In this document: piece by piece, positions 1-7,791 of the stretch
How the letters are laid out: every line of letters begins with the position of its first letter
Numbering within the stretch: the stretch's first letter is position 1
From: Cryomorphaceae bacterium BACL29 MAG-121220-bin8
GTDB lineage: Bacteria; Bacteroidota; Bacteroidia; Flavobacteriales; Flavobacteriaceae
DNA: 32,944 nt
NCBI GenBank assembly: GCA_905182765.1
Contig: CAJJCV010000033.1
Location: 1 to 32,944 of the forward strand
Direction: 5' to 3'
The notes under the pieces: generated by a model
What the model saw: only the letters and a program-made list of their open reading frames with translations
The model's database searches: none
What the model was told of the DNA's origin: nothing
Program-made: the position numbers and the translations under genes

Positions 1-2535
1 ATGAGGAGCAAATGGTGATAACAAAATTGTTAAATTTTTTAAAATATGCAGATTATTACACTTTATTGAACTTAATTCATTTACACAGATCATAAAAGCA
101 CTTACCGAAGTATTGAATGAAAAATTATTAATATCCTCTTCAACTTTCTTTATTGTTTTATGTAAAATCTTTAAACTTTCTTTTGACGGGTTTTCATTAC
201 TAACATAAAATTTTCCTGTTGAATGAAACAAATTCCAGTATTTTTTCAAAAAAGAATATGTTCCTGAAATACCTGCAGTATTCCACGGTTTGGCTTGTTC
301 AATTGGTCCAAGGAACATTTCATATAATCTTAGAGTATCAGCTCCATAATCATTACAAATTTGATCGGGATTTATAACATTATATTTAGATTTTGACATT
401 TTTTCAACTTCTCTATGTACAATAAATTTACCATCAAAAGATTCGAAATTTGCATCGTTAAATTGAGGTTGCCAATTTCTAAAAGCATCTAAATCTAATT
501 CGTTATTTATATTTACAAATTGCACATCAACATGAATAAGTTGAGTTTTAACATCTTTGACTATTCCTTTAGAAAAATAATTATCTGTTCCAACTTCTCT
601 TGAAATAAAAGCGCTATTTCCTAGAATCATTCCCTGATTAATTAATTTCTTAGCATAATCTTTTACAGGCACTAGGTCTAAATCATATAAAAAATATTGC
701 CAAAATCTTGAATATAATAAGTGTCCTGTAGCGTGCTCACTACCACCAATATATACATCAACTTCCTTCCAATAATTTAAAGATTCTTTGGATGCAAATT
801 CTTTATTGTTATTTGAATCCATGTATCTATTAAAATACCATGAACTTCCAGCCCAACCCGGCATAGTATTAAGCTCTAATCTAAAAACAGTTTTATTATC
901 GATTAAAGAATTAGCTACAACTTTGTTATTGATAGTGTCCCACGCCCATTCTTTTGAATTACCTAATGGTGGTTTTCCATCTTCAGTAGGTAAATACTTG
1001 TCTACATCTGGAAGAGCTATAGGAAGGTAATTCTCATGAATCATTACAGGAAAGTTATCCTTGTAATAAACGGGGAATGGTTCTCCCCAATACCTTTGTC
1101 GACTAAAAACAGCATCTCTAAGTTTATAATTAATTTTGTGAACTCCTTTATTTAATTGTTTTAATTTTTCGGTAGCTAAACTTATACCATCTTTATAATT
1201 CAACCCATTCAAAGATTCTGAATTTGTCAAAACAAATCCATCTTTACTTTGAAAAGCCTCTCTAGAAATATCTTTATCAAGAAAAATATTTTTTATAGGT
1301 AAGTTGAAAAACTTAGCAAAGTTATAATCTCTTTGATCACCACATGGAACTGCCATAACAGCTCCTGTTCCGTATCCAGCTAAAACATAATCAGAAATCC
1401 ATATTTCAAGCTTTTCATTATTAAGAGGATGAATAGCATAGGCACCAGTAAAAACTCCACTAATTGATTTAACATCAGACATTCTTTCTCTTTCTGTTTT
1501 TTTACTAGATTTTTGTATGTAATTTTTTACAGAATTTAAACTTCTATCTGTTGTTATATGTTTAACAAAAGGATGTTCAGGGGCTAATGTCATAAAAGAA
1601 ACTCCGTGAATTGTGTCTACTCTAGTTGTGAAAACTTCTATTTGTTTATCAAAGTTTTCTACATCAAAACTTACCATGGCTCCCTCAGATTTACCAATCC
1701 AATTTCTTTGCATTTCTTTTAAAGGCTCCGGCCAATTTATATCATTTAGGCCACTTAATAGCCTTTCAGAATATGCAGAAATCCTAATACTCCATTGAGT
1801 CATTTTTTTTCTTAATACTTCATGACTTCCTCTTTCAGAAAGTCCATCTATGATTTCATCATTTGCAAGAACAGTTCCTAGTTTAGGGCACCAGTTTACA
1901 TCAATTTCTGACAAATAAGCCAGTCTATAGTTAAGTAAAATTTGATCTTTTTCATTAGAACTAAACGAGTTCCATTCTTTAGAATCAAATTCTTTAATTT
2001 CTTCGCTTTGAGAAGCAAAAATATTGGTATTACCATTTGATTCGAAAATTGATGTTAATTCAATTATATCTCTAGATTTATTAGTGTTTAAATCATACCA
2101 AGAATTAAAAAGTTTTATGAACATCAACTGAGTCCATTTATAATAGTTTTTATTTGAAGTTCTAATTTCTCTAGACCAATCGAATGAAAAGCCTAATCTA
2201 TCTAATTGCTCTCTATACCTTGAGATGTTTTCATTTGTAGTCTCTAAGGGGTGTCTACCGGTCTGAATAGCATATTGTTCTGCAGGGAGACCAAAAGAAT
2301 CGTATCCTTGAGGATGCAAAACATTAAATCCTTTTAATCGCTTATATCTTGAATAAATATCACTTGCAATATAACCTAATGGATGGCCAACATGAAGTCC
2401 AGCACCAGAGGGATAGGGGAACATGTCTAATACATAAAACTTTGGAAGTTTGCTGTTATTTTGAGCTTTGAAAGTATTATTTTCAGCCCAGAATTTTTGC
2501 CATTTATTTTCAATTTCCTTAAAGTTATACAACAT
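1..2535 (-). CDS. leuS: Leucyl-tRNA synthetase, C-terminus cut off by window edge
   Basis: Class I aminoacyl-tRNA synthetase that charges tRNA-Leu in the cytoplasm. I translated the minus strand from the ATG at 2533-2535; the frame stays open to base 1, giving 845 residues. The HIGH-type signature appears as HVGH at residues 48-51, after PYPSGAGL, which is characteristic of LeuRS. A conserved YKLRDAVFSRQRYWGEP block lies near 1080-1140, and the KMSKS loop is at residues 712-716 (bases about 388-402). The visible protein ends in LLSPFAPH, in the anticodon-binding domain, so roughly the last tenth is missing compared with the usual 900-plus residues. It is transcribed divergently from ftsX, as is common in Flavobacteriia. 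No frameshift seen. Identification is secure. Confidence 0.97.
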   Translation of the reverse strand, partial: MLYNFKEIENKWQKFWAENNTFKAQNNSKLPKFYVLDMFPYPSGAGLHVGHPLGYIASDIYSRYKRLKGFNVLHPQGYDSFGLPAEQYAIQTGRHPLETTNENISRYREQLDRLGFSFDWSREIRTSNKNYYKWTQLMFIKLFNSWYDLNTNKSRDIIELTSIFESNGNTNIFASQSEEIKEFDSKEWNSFSSNEKDQILLNYRLAYLSEIDVNWCPKLGTVLANDEIIDGLSERGSHEVLRKKMTQWSIRISAYSERLLSGLNDINWPEPLKEMQRNWIGKSEGAMVSFDVENFDKQIEVFTTRVDTIHGVSFMTLAPEHPFVKHITTDRSLNSVKNYIQKSSKKTERERMSDVKSISGVFTGAYAIHPLNNEKLEIWISDYVLAGYGTGAVMAVPCGDQRDYNFAKFFNLPIKNIFLDKDISREAFQSKDGFVLTNSESLNGLNYKDGISLATEKLKQLNKGVHKINYKLRDAVFSRQRYWGEPFPVYYKDNFPVMIHENYLPIALPDVDKYLPTEDGKPPLGNSKEWAWDTINNKVVANSLIDNKTVFRLELNTMPGWAGSSWYFNRYMDSNNNKEFASKESLNYWKEVDVYIGGSEHATGHLLYSRFWQYFLYDLDLVPVKDYAKKLINQGMILGNSAFISREVGTDNYFSKGIVKDVKTQLIHVDVQFVNINNELDLDAFRNWQPQFNDANFESFDGKFIVHREVEKMSKSKYNVINPDQICNDYGADTLRLYEMFLGPIEQAKPWNTAGISGTYSFLKKYWNLFHSTGKFYVSNENPSKESLKILHKTIKKVEEDINNFSFNTSVSAFMICVNELSSIKCNNLHILKNLTILLSPFAPH

Positions 2536-2552
2536 GCTTAAATTTAAAGTAA

Positions 2553-2560
2553 CAAAAATA
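2553..2560 (-). promoter_or_regulatory. Possible -7 element for leuS
   Basis: On the minus strand this reads TATTTTTG, matching the Bacteroidota sigma-70 -7 consensus TAnnTTTG, 17 bases before the leuS ATG. I do not see a clear TTG -33 element 17-23 bases further upstream, so this is a motif match only; the implied leader would be very short. Confidence 0.3.
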
Positions 2561-2621
2561 CATTTATTGTACGAATAGGAAAAGTTTAAACCACATAACC
2601 TAATGAATTAAAAAGGTTTAG

Positions 2622-2638
2622 TATTTTTACTAAAAATA
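2622..2638. repeat. 17-base perfect inverted repeat before ftsX
   Basis: TATTTTTA, a single C, then TAAAAATA: two 8-base arms separated by one base, ending 14 bases before the ftsX TTG start. It is very A+T rich, so it may be chance, part of the ftsX promoter or an operator. It is not a terminator, because no U-run follows in either direction. Confidence 0.4.
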
Positions 2639-2652
2639 TAATACAACCCTAA

Positions 2653-3516
2653 TTGGCTATTTCTAAAAACAGAAGACTTTTAACATCATACTTTTCAGTA
2701 GTTTTAAGTATTTCCATTGTTTTATTTATGATGGGTGCTTTTTTTTTAATTGTATTCAACGCCAGTAAAATATCGAATGATTTCAAAGAAAAAATCCCAA
2801 TAACCATTTATTTAAAAAATGATGCTAAAAAAATAGAGATAGAACAACTGATCAAAAAACTTAATTTAAAGGACTACACCAACTCTTTAAACTATATTTC
2901 AAAAGAAAAAGGAGCCGAAATTTTAATAAATGAAATTGGTGAGGATTTTATTGAATTTTATGGAACAAATCCTCTTTTAAACTCCATTGATGTATTTCTT
3001 AAATCTGAATTTGTAACAACTTTAGTTTTTGATGAAATCTCAAGCGAACTTAATAACACAGATTTTATAGATGAAATTATTTATGATGCCCCATTAGTAT
3101 CCTTGATCAATGATAATATCAATAAAATTAAATATTGGATTTTAGGTATTGCTATGTTTTTTCTAATTATTTCAATTGTAGTGATTAATGGCTCAATTCG
3201 GCTTTCTATATATTCCAATAGAATGAACATTAAAACTATGCAAATGGTTGGTGCAACAAGAAGATTTATAAGAAAACCTTTTATAAATACTCATATTAAA
3301 TTAGGGCTAATAGGTTCTTTAATAGCTGTTATTATGTTGAGTTCGTCTCTATACTATATTCAAATCAACTTTGAATATTTTAATTTTGAATCGGATATGA
3401 CTTTAATAATTTCAATGTTTGGGTCAATTTCAGTTTTTAGTATAATTATTACTTATTTATGTACCTTTTTTGCAACTCAAAAATTTTTAAAAATTAAAAT
3501 AGAACAACTTTACTAA
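2653..3516 (+). CDS. ftsX: Cell division protein FtsX
   Basis: FtsX is the membrane subunit of the FtsE-FtsX complex, an ABC-type assembly that couples cytokinesis to activation of cell-wall hydrolases. The 287 residues show the family layout: a first membrane helix at about 13-37 (YFSVVLSISIVLFMMGAFF), a periplasmic domain to about 155, then three C-terminal helices with the conserved RMNIKTMQMVGATRRFIRKPF stretch typical of the FtsX permease fold. The start is a TTG: the codon just before it (2650-2652) is an in-frame TAA, and the next ATG lies inside the first membrane helix. It begins an operon with a DUF3098 gene (one-base overlap), uppP and truB. No ftsE is in the window. FtsX is usually about 290 residues, so it is full length. 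Confidence 0.93.
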   Translation: MAISKNRRLLTSYFSVVLSISIVLFMMGAFFLIVFNASKISNDFKEKIPITIYLKNDAKKIEIEQLIKKLNLKDYTNSLNYISKEKGAEILINEIGEDFIEFYGTNPLLNSIDVFLKSEFVTTLVFDEISSELNNTDFIDEIIYDAPLVSLINDNINKIKYWILGIAMFFLIISIVVINGSIRLSIYSNRMNIKTMQMVGATRRFIRKPFINTHIKLGLIGSLIAVIMLSSSLYYIQINFEYFNFESDMTLIISMFGSISVFSIIITYLCTFFATQKFLKIKIEQLY

Positions 3517-3761
3517 TGAAAAATAAAAATTCAAATAAAAAAACATTTGTTTTTGAAAAGAAAAATTATGTAACAATGACTATTGGATTAGCATTTATCA
3601 CAATTGGTTTTATTCTAATGTCGGGCGGAGGCAGTGAAGATCCTAATGTGTTTAATCCCGAAATATACAATTTCAGAAGAATAAAATTAGCTCCAACACT
3701 TGTTTTGATTGGATTTGGAATTCAAGTTTATGCTATTTTATTAAATCCTAATAAGAAATAA
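3516..3761 (+). CDS. DUF3098 small membrane protein
   Basis: An 81-residue protein with two predicted membrane helices (about 19-36 and 58-76) separated by a loop containing SGGGSEDPNVFNPEIY and FRRIKLAPTLV, the pattern I associate with the Bacteroidota family DUF3098. Its ATG overlaps the ftsX stop by one base, and uppP begins on the base after its stop, so the three are very likely translated as a coupled unit. Function is unknown; its constant place between ftsX and uppP in Flavobacteriia suggests an envelope or cell-division role, which is inference from neighbours only. Confidence 0.85.
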   Translation: MKNKNSNKKTFVFEKKNYVTMTIGLAFITIGFILMSGGGSEDPNVFNPEIYNFRRIKLAPTLVLIGFGIQVYAILLNPNKK

Positions 3762-4562
3762 ATGGATTATTTTGAATCTATTATTTTAGGTATTGTTCAA
3801 GGATTAACTGAGTTTTTACCAATATCTTCTAGTGGCCATTTAGAAATTTCAAAAGCAATTTTAGGAAATGATTTTTCTAATAAAGAAAGTTTGCTTTTTA
3901 CAATAGTTTTACATTTTGCTACAGCACTGAGTACTATTGTGTTTTTTAGAAAAGATATATCACAAATTATTTTAGGCTTATTTGATAAAAATGATAAAGA
4001 ATCATTTAAATTCTCAATATCTATAATTATATCAATGATTCCTGCTGTACTAATTGGTCTTTTTTTTGAAGAAACTATTAATTCGTTCTTTAACGGAAAT
4101 TTAATTCTAGTTGCAGCAATGCTATATGTTACTGCTCTATTATTATACCTGTCAGATGTAATAAAACTTGATAGTAAAGAGATTAGCTATAAAAATAGTT
4201 TTATAATTGGTATAGCTCAAGCAATTGCAATTCTTCCAGGAATTTCAAGAAGTGGAGCAACTATTGCTACTGCGGTAGTTATGGGAATTGATAGAGAAAA
4301 AGCTGCAAGATTTTCATTTATAATGGTTATCCCTTTAATTTTTGGAAGTATGGCTAAGTCAATTATAGACAATGGAATTACATTTGAAAACTTTGATTTA
4401 TTTTCAGTTGCTCTAGGCTTTGTATCTGCATTTATTACAGGGCTTATAGCATGTAAGTGGATGATATCTCTTGTCAAAAAAAGTAAATTATATTATTTTT
4501 CGATTTACTGTTGTATTGTTGGATCTATAATTATTTACTATTCATTAAAAAATGGAATTTAA
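3762..4562 (+). CDS. uppP: Undecaprenyl-diphosphatase UppP (BacA)
   Basis: Integral membrane phosphatase that converts undecaprenyl diphosphate to undecaprenyl phosphate, the recycled lipid carrier for peptidoglycan and other surface glycans; it also confers basal bacitracin tolerance. Both family signatures are intact: QGLTEFLPISSSGH at residues 13-26 (with Glu17 and His26) and PGISRSGAT at 159-167, which brings the catalytic Arg. The 266-residue length and multiple hydrophobic segments fit the family. It starts immediately after the DUF3098 stop and overlaps truB by 11 bases, so expression is presumably coupled. Identification is secure. Confidence 0.97.
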   Translation: MDYFESIILGIVQGLTEFLPISSSGHLEISKAILGNDFSNKESLLFTIVLHFATALSTIVFFRKDISQIILGLFDKNDKESFKFSISIIISMIPAVLIGLFFEETINSFFNGNLILVAAMLYVTALLLYLSDVIKLDSKEISYKNSFIIGIAQAIAILPGISRSGATIATAVVMGIDREKAARFSFIMVIPLIFGSMAKSIIDNGITFENFDLFSVALGFVSAFITGLIACKWMISLVKKSKLYYFSIYCCIVGSIIIYYSLKNGI

Positions 4563-5244
4563 TAAGGAATCATTTTTAGAAGGCAGAATACTTTTAATTA
4601 ATAAACCTTTAAACTGGACTTCATTTCAAGTGGTTAATAAAATAAGATGGCTAATTAAAACCACATTTAATATTAAAAAAATTAAAGTGGGTCATGCTGG
4701 CACTTTAGATCCTTTAGCTGAAGGCTTGCTAATACTATGCACTGGAAAGATGACTAAAAAAATTGACCAGTTTCAAAAATTAAATAAAACATACACAGGT
4801 AAATTTTTTTTAGGAGCCACTACTCCTTCTTATGATTTAGAAACTGAAGTAAATTCAAAAAAATCTATTGATCATATAACTGAAGAATTAATTTTAAAAA
4901 CTACTGAAGAATTTAAAGGTAAAACTATTCAAATTCCACCAATATATTCAGCAATAAAGCACAAAGGAAAAAAATTATATGAATTTGCTAGAAAAGGTGA
5001 AACAGTAAAAATTAAAGAAAGAGAAATTTTTATTTCAGAATTCTTGATAACAAAAAAACAACTTCCTGAATTAGATTTTATTGTTAATTGTAGTAAAGGA
5101 ACCTACATAAGATCATTAGCTAATGATTTTGGAAGGAAATTAGAATGTGGAGCCTATTTGTCAAAATTAACAAGAACAGCTATAGGAGATCATTTATTAA
5201 AGGATTCTATTTCAATTGAAGATTTTGAAAAGACCCTAAGTTAG
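4552..5244 (+). CDS. truB: tRNA pseudouridine-55 synthase TruB
   Basis: Cytoplasmic enzyme that isomerises U55 to pseudouridine in the T-loop of tRNAs. The catalytic motif GHAGTLDPLAEGLL is at about 47-60, with the nucleophilic aspartate at residue 53; KxYEFARKGE at about 140 and CSKGTYIRSLAND at about 180 are other family blocks. At 230 residues it lacks the C-terminal PUA domain found in the Escherichia coli enzyme, which is normal for Bacteroidota. It is last in the ftsX-DUF3098-uppP-truB operon, overlaps uppP by 11 bases, and its 3' end overlaps the convergent aat gene by 9 bases, leaving no room for a dedicated terminator. Confidence 0.97.
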   Translation: MEFNKESFLEGRILLINKPLNWTSFQVVNKIRWLIKTTFNIKKIKVGHAGTLDPLAEGLLILCTGKMTKKIDQFQKLNKTYTGKFFLGATTPSYDLETEVNSKKSIDHITEELILKTTEEFKGKTIQIPPIYSAIKHKGKKLYEFARKGETVKIKEREIFISEFLITKKQLPELDFIVNCSKGTYIRSLANDFGRKLECGAYLSKLTRTAIGDHLLKDSISIEDFEKTLS

Positions 5245-5868
5245 AAAGTTTAAAAATTGTTCTCTTGAAATTTCCTCAGCCCCTAAAGATTTCAAATGTG
5301 CGCTTGGAACTTGGCAATCTATCAACTTATATCCATTTTTAGTTAATTCTTTAATTAAATGAATAAATCCAATTTTACTAGCATTATTTTCTTTACTAAA
5401 CATACTTTCCCCACAAAAAACATCACCTAAATCAATTCCATAAAGCCCGCCAACTAGTTCAAAATCTTTCCAGACTTCAACTGAAAATGCATGACCTTCT
5501 TTGTGTAAAAGATTATATGCTTTTTTTAATCCATCAGTAATCCATGTTCCATTTTGACCAAATCTTTTAACTGATGCACAACATTCCACAACCTGGTCAA
5601 ATGACTGGTTAAATGTTACATTAAAACTACCATCTTTTAAGATTTTTTTAGTTGATTTAGAAATTTTCAAATTTGCTGGAAATAAAACCATTCTAGGATC
5701 TGGACTCCACCAAACTAAATGGTCATCACTTTCAAACCATGGAAAGATCCCTTGCTTATAAGCTTGTAATATTCTTTTTGGATCTAAATCTCCACCAATA
5801 GCAACAATTCCATCATTATTTGCTGATAACGCTGACGGAAATATATGTTCGCTATTTAATTGATGCAT
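5236..5868 (-). CDS. aat: Leucyl/phenylalanyl-tRNA-protein transferase
   Basis: Aat transfers Leu or Phe from charged tRNA to the N-terminus of proteins starting with Arg or Lys, marking them for ClpS/ClpAP degradation (bacterial N-degron pathway). Family blocks present: GIFPWFE followed by VWWSPDPRMVLFP near residues 40-64, YNLLHKEGHAFSVEVW in the middle, and GLYGIDLGDVFCGESMFS near 143-160. The 210-residue length matches the usual 200-240. It lies 7 bases downstream of the DUF3127 gene on the same strand, so the two are probably co-transcribed, and its end overlaps truB by 9 bases in tail-to-tail orientation. Confidence 0.95.
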   Translation of the reverse strand: MHQLNSEHIFPSALSANNDGIVAIGGDLDPKRILQAYKQGIFPWFESDDHLVWWSPDPRMVLFPANLKISKSTKKILKDGSFNVTFNQSFDQVVECCASVKRFGQNGTWITDGLKKAYNLLHKEGHAFSVEVWKDFELVGGLYGIDLGDVFCGESMFSKENNASKIGFIHLIKELTKNGYKLIDCQVPSAHLKSLGAEEISREQFLNFLT

Positions 5869-5875
5869 TTATTTA

Positions 5876-6253
5876 TTAAAAAGGCAGATCGTCTGGCTCA
5901 TTATCGCTTATATTGTCAGCTGGTTCAAAAGCATCAGCTGGTGGAACTGGAGGAATACTTGATTCTGAATCATCTGTCATAACCTTTTCAATTCTCCAGC
6001 CTTGAATTGAGTTAAAATACTTCACTTCTCCTTGTGGACTTTCCCATTCTCTTCCTCTTAAATTGATGTCTACTTTAACTGATTCGCTAACTTTATAGGA
6101 ATTTAAAATGTCACACTTATCCTGAATAAATTCAATTAAAAGGTCTTGTGGGTATTGTTCTTCTGTTGTTATAACTAATTCTCTTTTTCTAAAACCGTTG
6201 CTTCCGTATTCTTTTGTTTCGTTAATTAGTTTGATTTTTCCTGTAATATCCAT
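5876..6253 (-). CDS. DUF3127 OB-fold-like protein with SSB-type acidic tail
   Basis: A 125-residue protein whose first 90 residues (starting MDITGKIKLI and including GWRIEK) fit the Bacteroidota family DUF3127, which resembles a single-strand DNA-binding OB fold. After a Pro/Ser/Asp-rich linker it ends in DDLPF, the same five residues that end the SSB encoded at 18096-18530. In SSB that acidic tip docks partner enzymes such as RecQ, RecO, PriA and exonuclease I, so the tail may let this protein reach the same partners; that is inference. It precedes aat by 7 bases. Function is not established for this family. The ATG at 6251-6253 is the natural start. Confidence 0.8.
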   Translation of the reverse strand: MDITGKIKLINETKEYGSNGFRKRELVITTEEQYPQDLLIEFIQDKCDILNSYKVSESVKVDINLRGREWESPQGEVKYFNSIQGWRIEKVMTDDSESSIPPVPPADAFEPADNISDNEPDDLPF

Positions 6254-6369
6254 TTTATTAAATAATTTTTTATAAAATTAAAGAATTTTTAGAACCTATT
6301 TTAAGTAAATAAAAGATTTATAATCAATAATATTAACAACTTGATCAAAATAAAAAAAATAAGATCTTT

Positions 6370-6759
6370 TTATAAGAACGAATTAATAGATTTAGCCAGA
6401 TCTTGGAACTCTTTGTCAGACACTTTAACTTTCTTCTTAAAGTTAACATCATCCATTGAATTTAATGGAATTAAATGGACATGAGCATGAGGCACTTCTA
6501 GTCCAATAACAGAGAGACCTATTCTATTACAAGAAACTGCTTTCTTTAATGCTTTAGCAATTTTCTTAGAAAAATTCATTAAATCTAAATAATCTTTATC
6601 ATCTAAATCAAAAATAAGATCTACCTCTTTTTTAGGAATACATAGTGTATGACCAAATGCATTTGGATTTATATCTAAAAAAGCAAAGCAATTAGATGTT
6701 TCTGCTACTTTATAACAAGGTATTTGTCCGTTTATAATTTGAGTAAAAATAGAATTCAA
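6370..6759 (-). CDS. HIT family nucleotide hydrolase/transferase
   Basis: Histidine-triad protein of 129 residues. The active-site triad HAHVH followed by LIPL is at about 90-98, and the upstream GHTLCIPKKEVD and FAFLDINPNAFGHT blocks are classical HIT features. HIT enzymes hydrolyse nucleoside phosphoramidates or acyl-nucleotides such as aminoacyl-AMP; the exact substrate cannot be read here. The start is a TTG at 6757-6759, three bases after the greA stop and in the same frame, with only an ATC codon between, so no ATG is available. It is thus almost certainly translated from the greA transcript. A gap of 116 bases follows before the DUF3127 gene. Confidence 0.93.
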   Translation of the reverse strand: MNSIFTQIINGQIPCYKVAETSNCFAFLDINPNAFGHTLCIPKKEVDLIFDLDDKDYLDLMNFSKKIAKALKKAVSCNRIGLSVIGLEVPHAHVHLIPLNSMDDVNFKKKVKVSDKEFQDLAKSINSFL

Positions 6760-6762
6760 GAT

Positions 6763-7242
6763 TTATCTGTTAATAGAAATGATTTCAAACCTAAGAGTTC
6801 CATTTGGAACTATTACTTCGGCAACTTCACCTACTTTTTTACCTAAAAGGCCTTTACCAATTGGCGAACTAACCGAGATTTTTCCTGATTTTAAATCAGC
6901 TTCACTTTCTGCAACTAATGTGTAATTTACTTGCATTTGATTATTTAAATTCTTGATTTTAACCTTGGAAAGAACCAAAACTTTACTAAGATCAAGTTGA
7001 GATTCATCGATTACCCTAGCATTAGAGAAAACTTCCTCTAACTTCGATATCTTCATTTCTAACATGCCTTGAGCCTCTTTTGCAGCATCATATTCAGCAT
7101 TCTCACTCAAATCTCCTTTATCTCTAGCTTCGCCTATTGCATTTGAAGCCTTTGGTCTTTCAATATCTTTTAAATGACTTAATTCATCTTTAAGTTTTTT
7201 TAAACCTTCTATTGTATAATAAGAAACATCACTCATAATCAT
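6763..7242 (-). CDS. greA: Transcription elongation factor GreA
   Basis: GreA enters the RNA polymerase secondary channel and stimulates cleavage of backtracked transcripts. The N-terminal coiled coil carries the diagnostic ARDKGDLSENAEYDAAKEAQ block (about residues 38-57, with the acidic tip Asp and Glu), and the C-terminal FKBP-like domain contains SPIGKGLLGKKVGEVAEV. Length is 157-159 residues, as expected. Two starts are possible, ATG at 7240-7242 or ATG at 7234-7236; the second gives MSDVSYYT, which looks more like relatives. HIT follows three bases downstream. The leader contains a hairpin at 7258-7277. Confidence 0.96.
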   Translation of the reverse strand: MIMSDVSYYTIEGLKKLKDELSHLKDIERPKASNAIGEARDKGDLSENAEYDAAKEAQGMLEMKISKLEEVFSNARVIDESQLDLSKVLVLSKVKIKNLNNQMQVNYTLVAESEADLKSGKISVSSPIGKGLLGKKVGEVAEVIVPNGTLRFEIISINR

Positions 7243-7257
7243 TATTTTAAAACAAAA

Positions 7258-7277
7258 AATCCCTATTTATTTGGGAT
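7258..7277 (-). promoter_or_regulatory. Terminator-like hairpin in greA leader
   Basis: On the minus strand ATCCC pairs with GGGAT around a 9-10 base loop and is followed by a run of T (TTTTTTG) about 10 bases before the greA start. The stem is only five pairs. It could be a weak attenuator of greA or a chance structure. A near-match -7 element (TATATTAG) lies just upstream at about 7287-7295. Confidence 0.3.
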
Positions 7278-7335
7278 ATAAAGCTAATATACGAAATTAT
7301 TAAATCTATAATATTTTGATTAATTTCATTAAATA

Positions 7336-7764
7336 ATGATACGTATGAAAAGTATACTGATTTTGTCTTTTATTTTGATCGCTTCATGTTCAAAAAATGA
7401 GATAAATAGAAATCCATATCTACAAAATATAAGTTTTGAAAAAACAATAAACCTTAATTTGCCACAATATGATAATTTAAATTATAATGGTGGAGCCATT
7501 TATTTAAGTTCGGGCGGAATAAAAGGGTTAATCTTATTTAATTTTAGCAATCAGATATTTGCTTGGGAAGCTAGTTGTCCTAACCAGTATCCTTCGTCAT
7601 GTACAACTATGGAAATAGACGGAGTACAAACAGTTTGTAATTGTGATGATTATAAATACAGTTTAGCAACTGGACAATTACTTTCAAACTCTGAAAATGA
7701 TTCCTATCCAATGAAAATGTATTTTTCTGAAAAAAATGGTAATTCAGTCCGAATATCGAACTGA
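7336..7764 (+). CDS. Lipoprotein with degenerate Rieske-like fold
   Basis: A 142-residue protein (139 from the second ATG at 7345) with a lipoprotein signal, ending ILIASC|SKN, so it should be lipid-anchored in the envelope. The body has a Rieske-like pattern: AWEASCPNQYPSSC in the first cluster-loop position and VCNCDDYKYSLATGQL in the second. In true Rieske proteins these would be CxH and CxxH; here the histidines are absent (CPN and CNCDDY), so a normal Rieske [2Fe-2S] cluster is not expected. Four cysteines remain and might form disulfides or bind metal. It is divergent from greA and convergent with the receptor at 7792. Function unknown. Confidence 0.65.
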   Translation: MIRMKSILILSFILIASCSKNEINRNPYLQNISFEKTINLNLPQYDNLNYNGGAIYLSSGGIKGLILFNFSNQIFAWEASCPNQYPSSCTTMEIDGVQTVCNCDDYKYSLATGQLLSNSENDSYPMKMYFSEKNGNSVRISN

Positions 7765-7770
7765 ATTACC
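7738..7770 (-). terminator. Hairpin terminator for the receptor at 7792, inside a convergent gene
   Basis: An 11-base perfect stem (GGTAATTCAGT at 7738-7748 with ACTGAATTACC at 7760-7770) encloses an 11-base loop. Read on the minus strand it is followed by ACCATTTTTTTC, a run of seven T, so it fits an intrinsic terminator for the receptor ending at 7792. It overlaps the last nine codons of the plus-strand lipoprotein gene, including the stop. No T-run follows on the plus strand. Confidence 0.65.
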
Positions 7771-7791
7771 AAATTAAATTAGCAAGTAATA

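Noticed and set aside
788-1798. Open frames on the plus strand across the left end
   Set aside because: They run antisense to the uninterrupted, motif-rich leuS frame.
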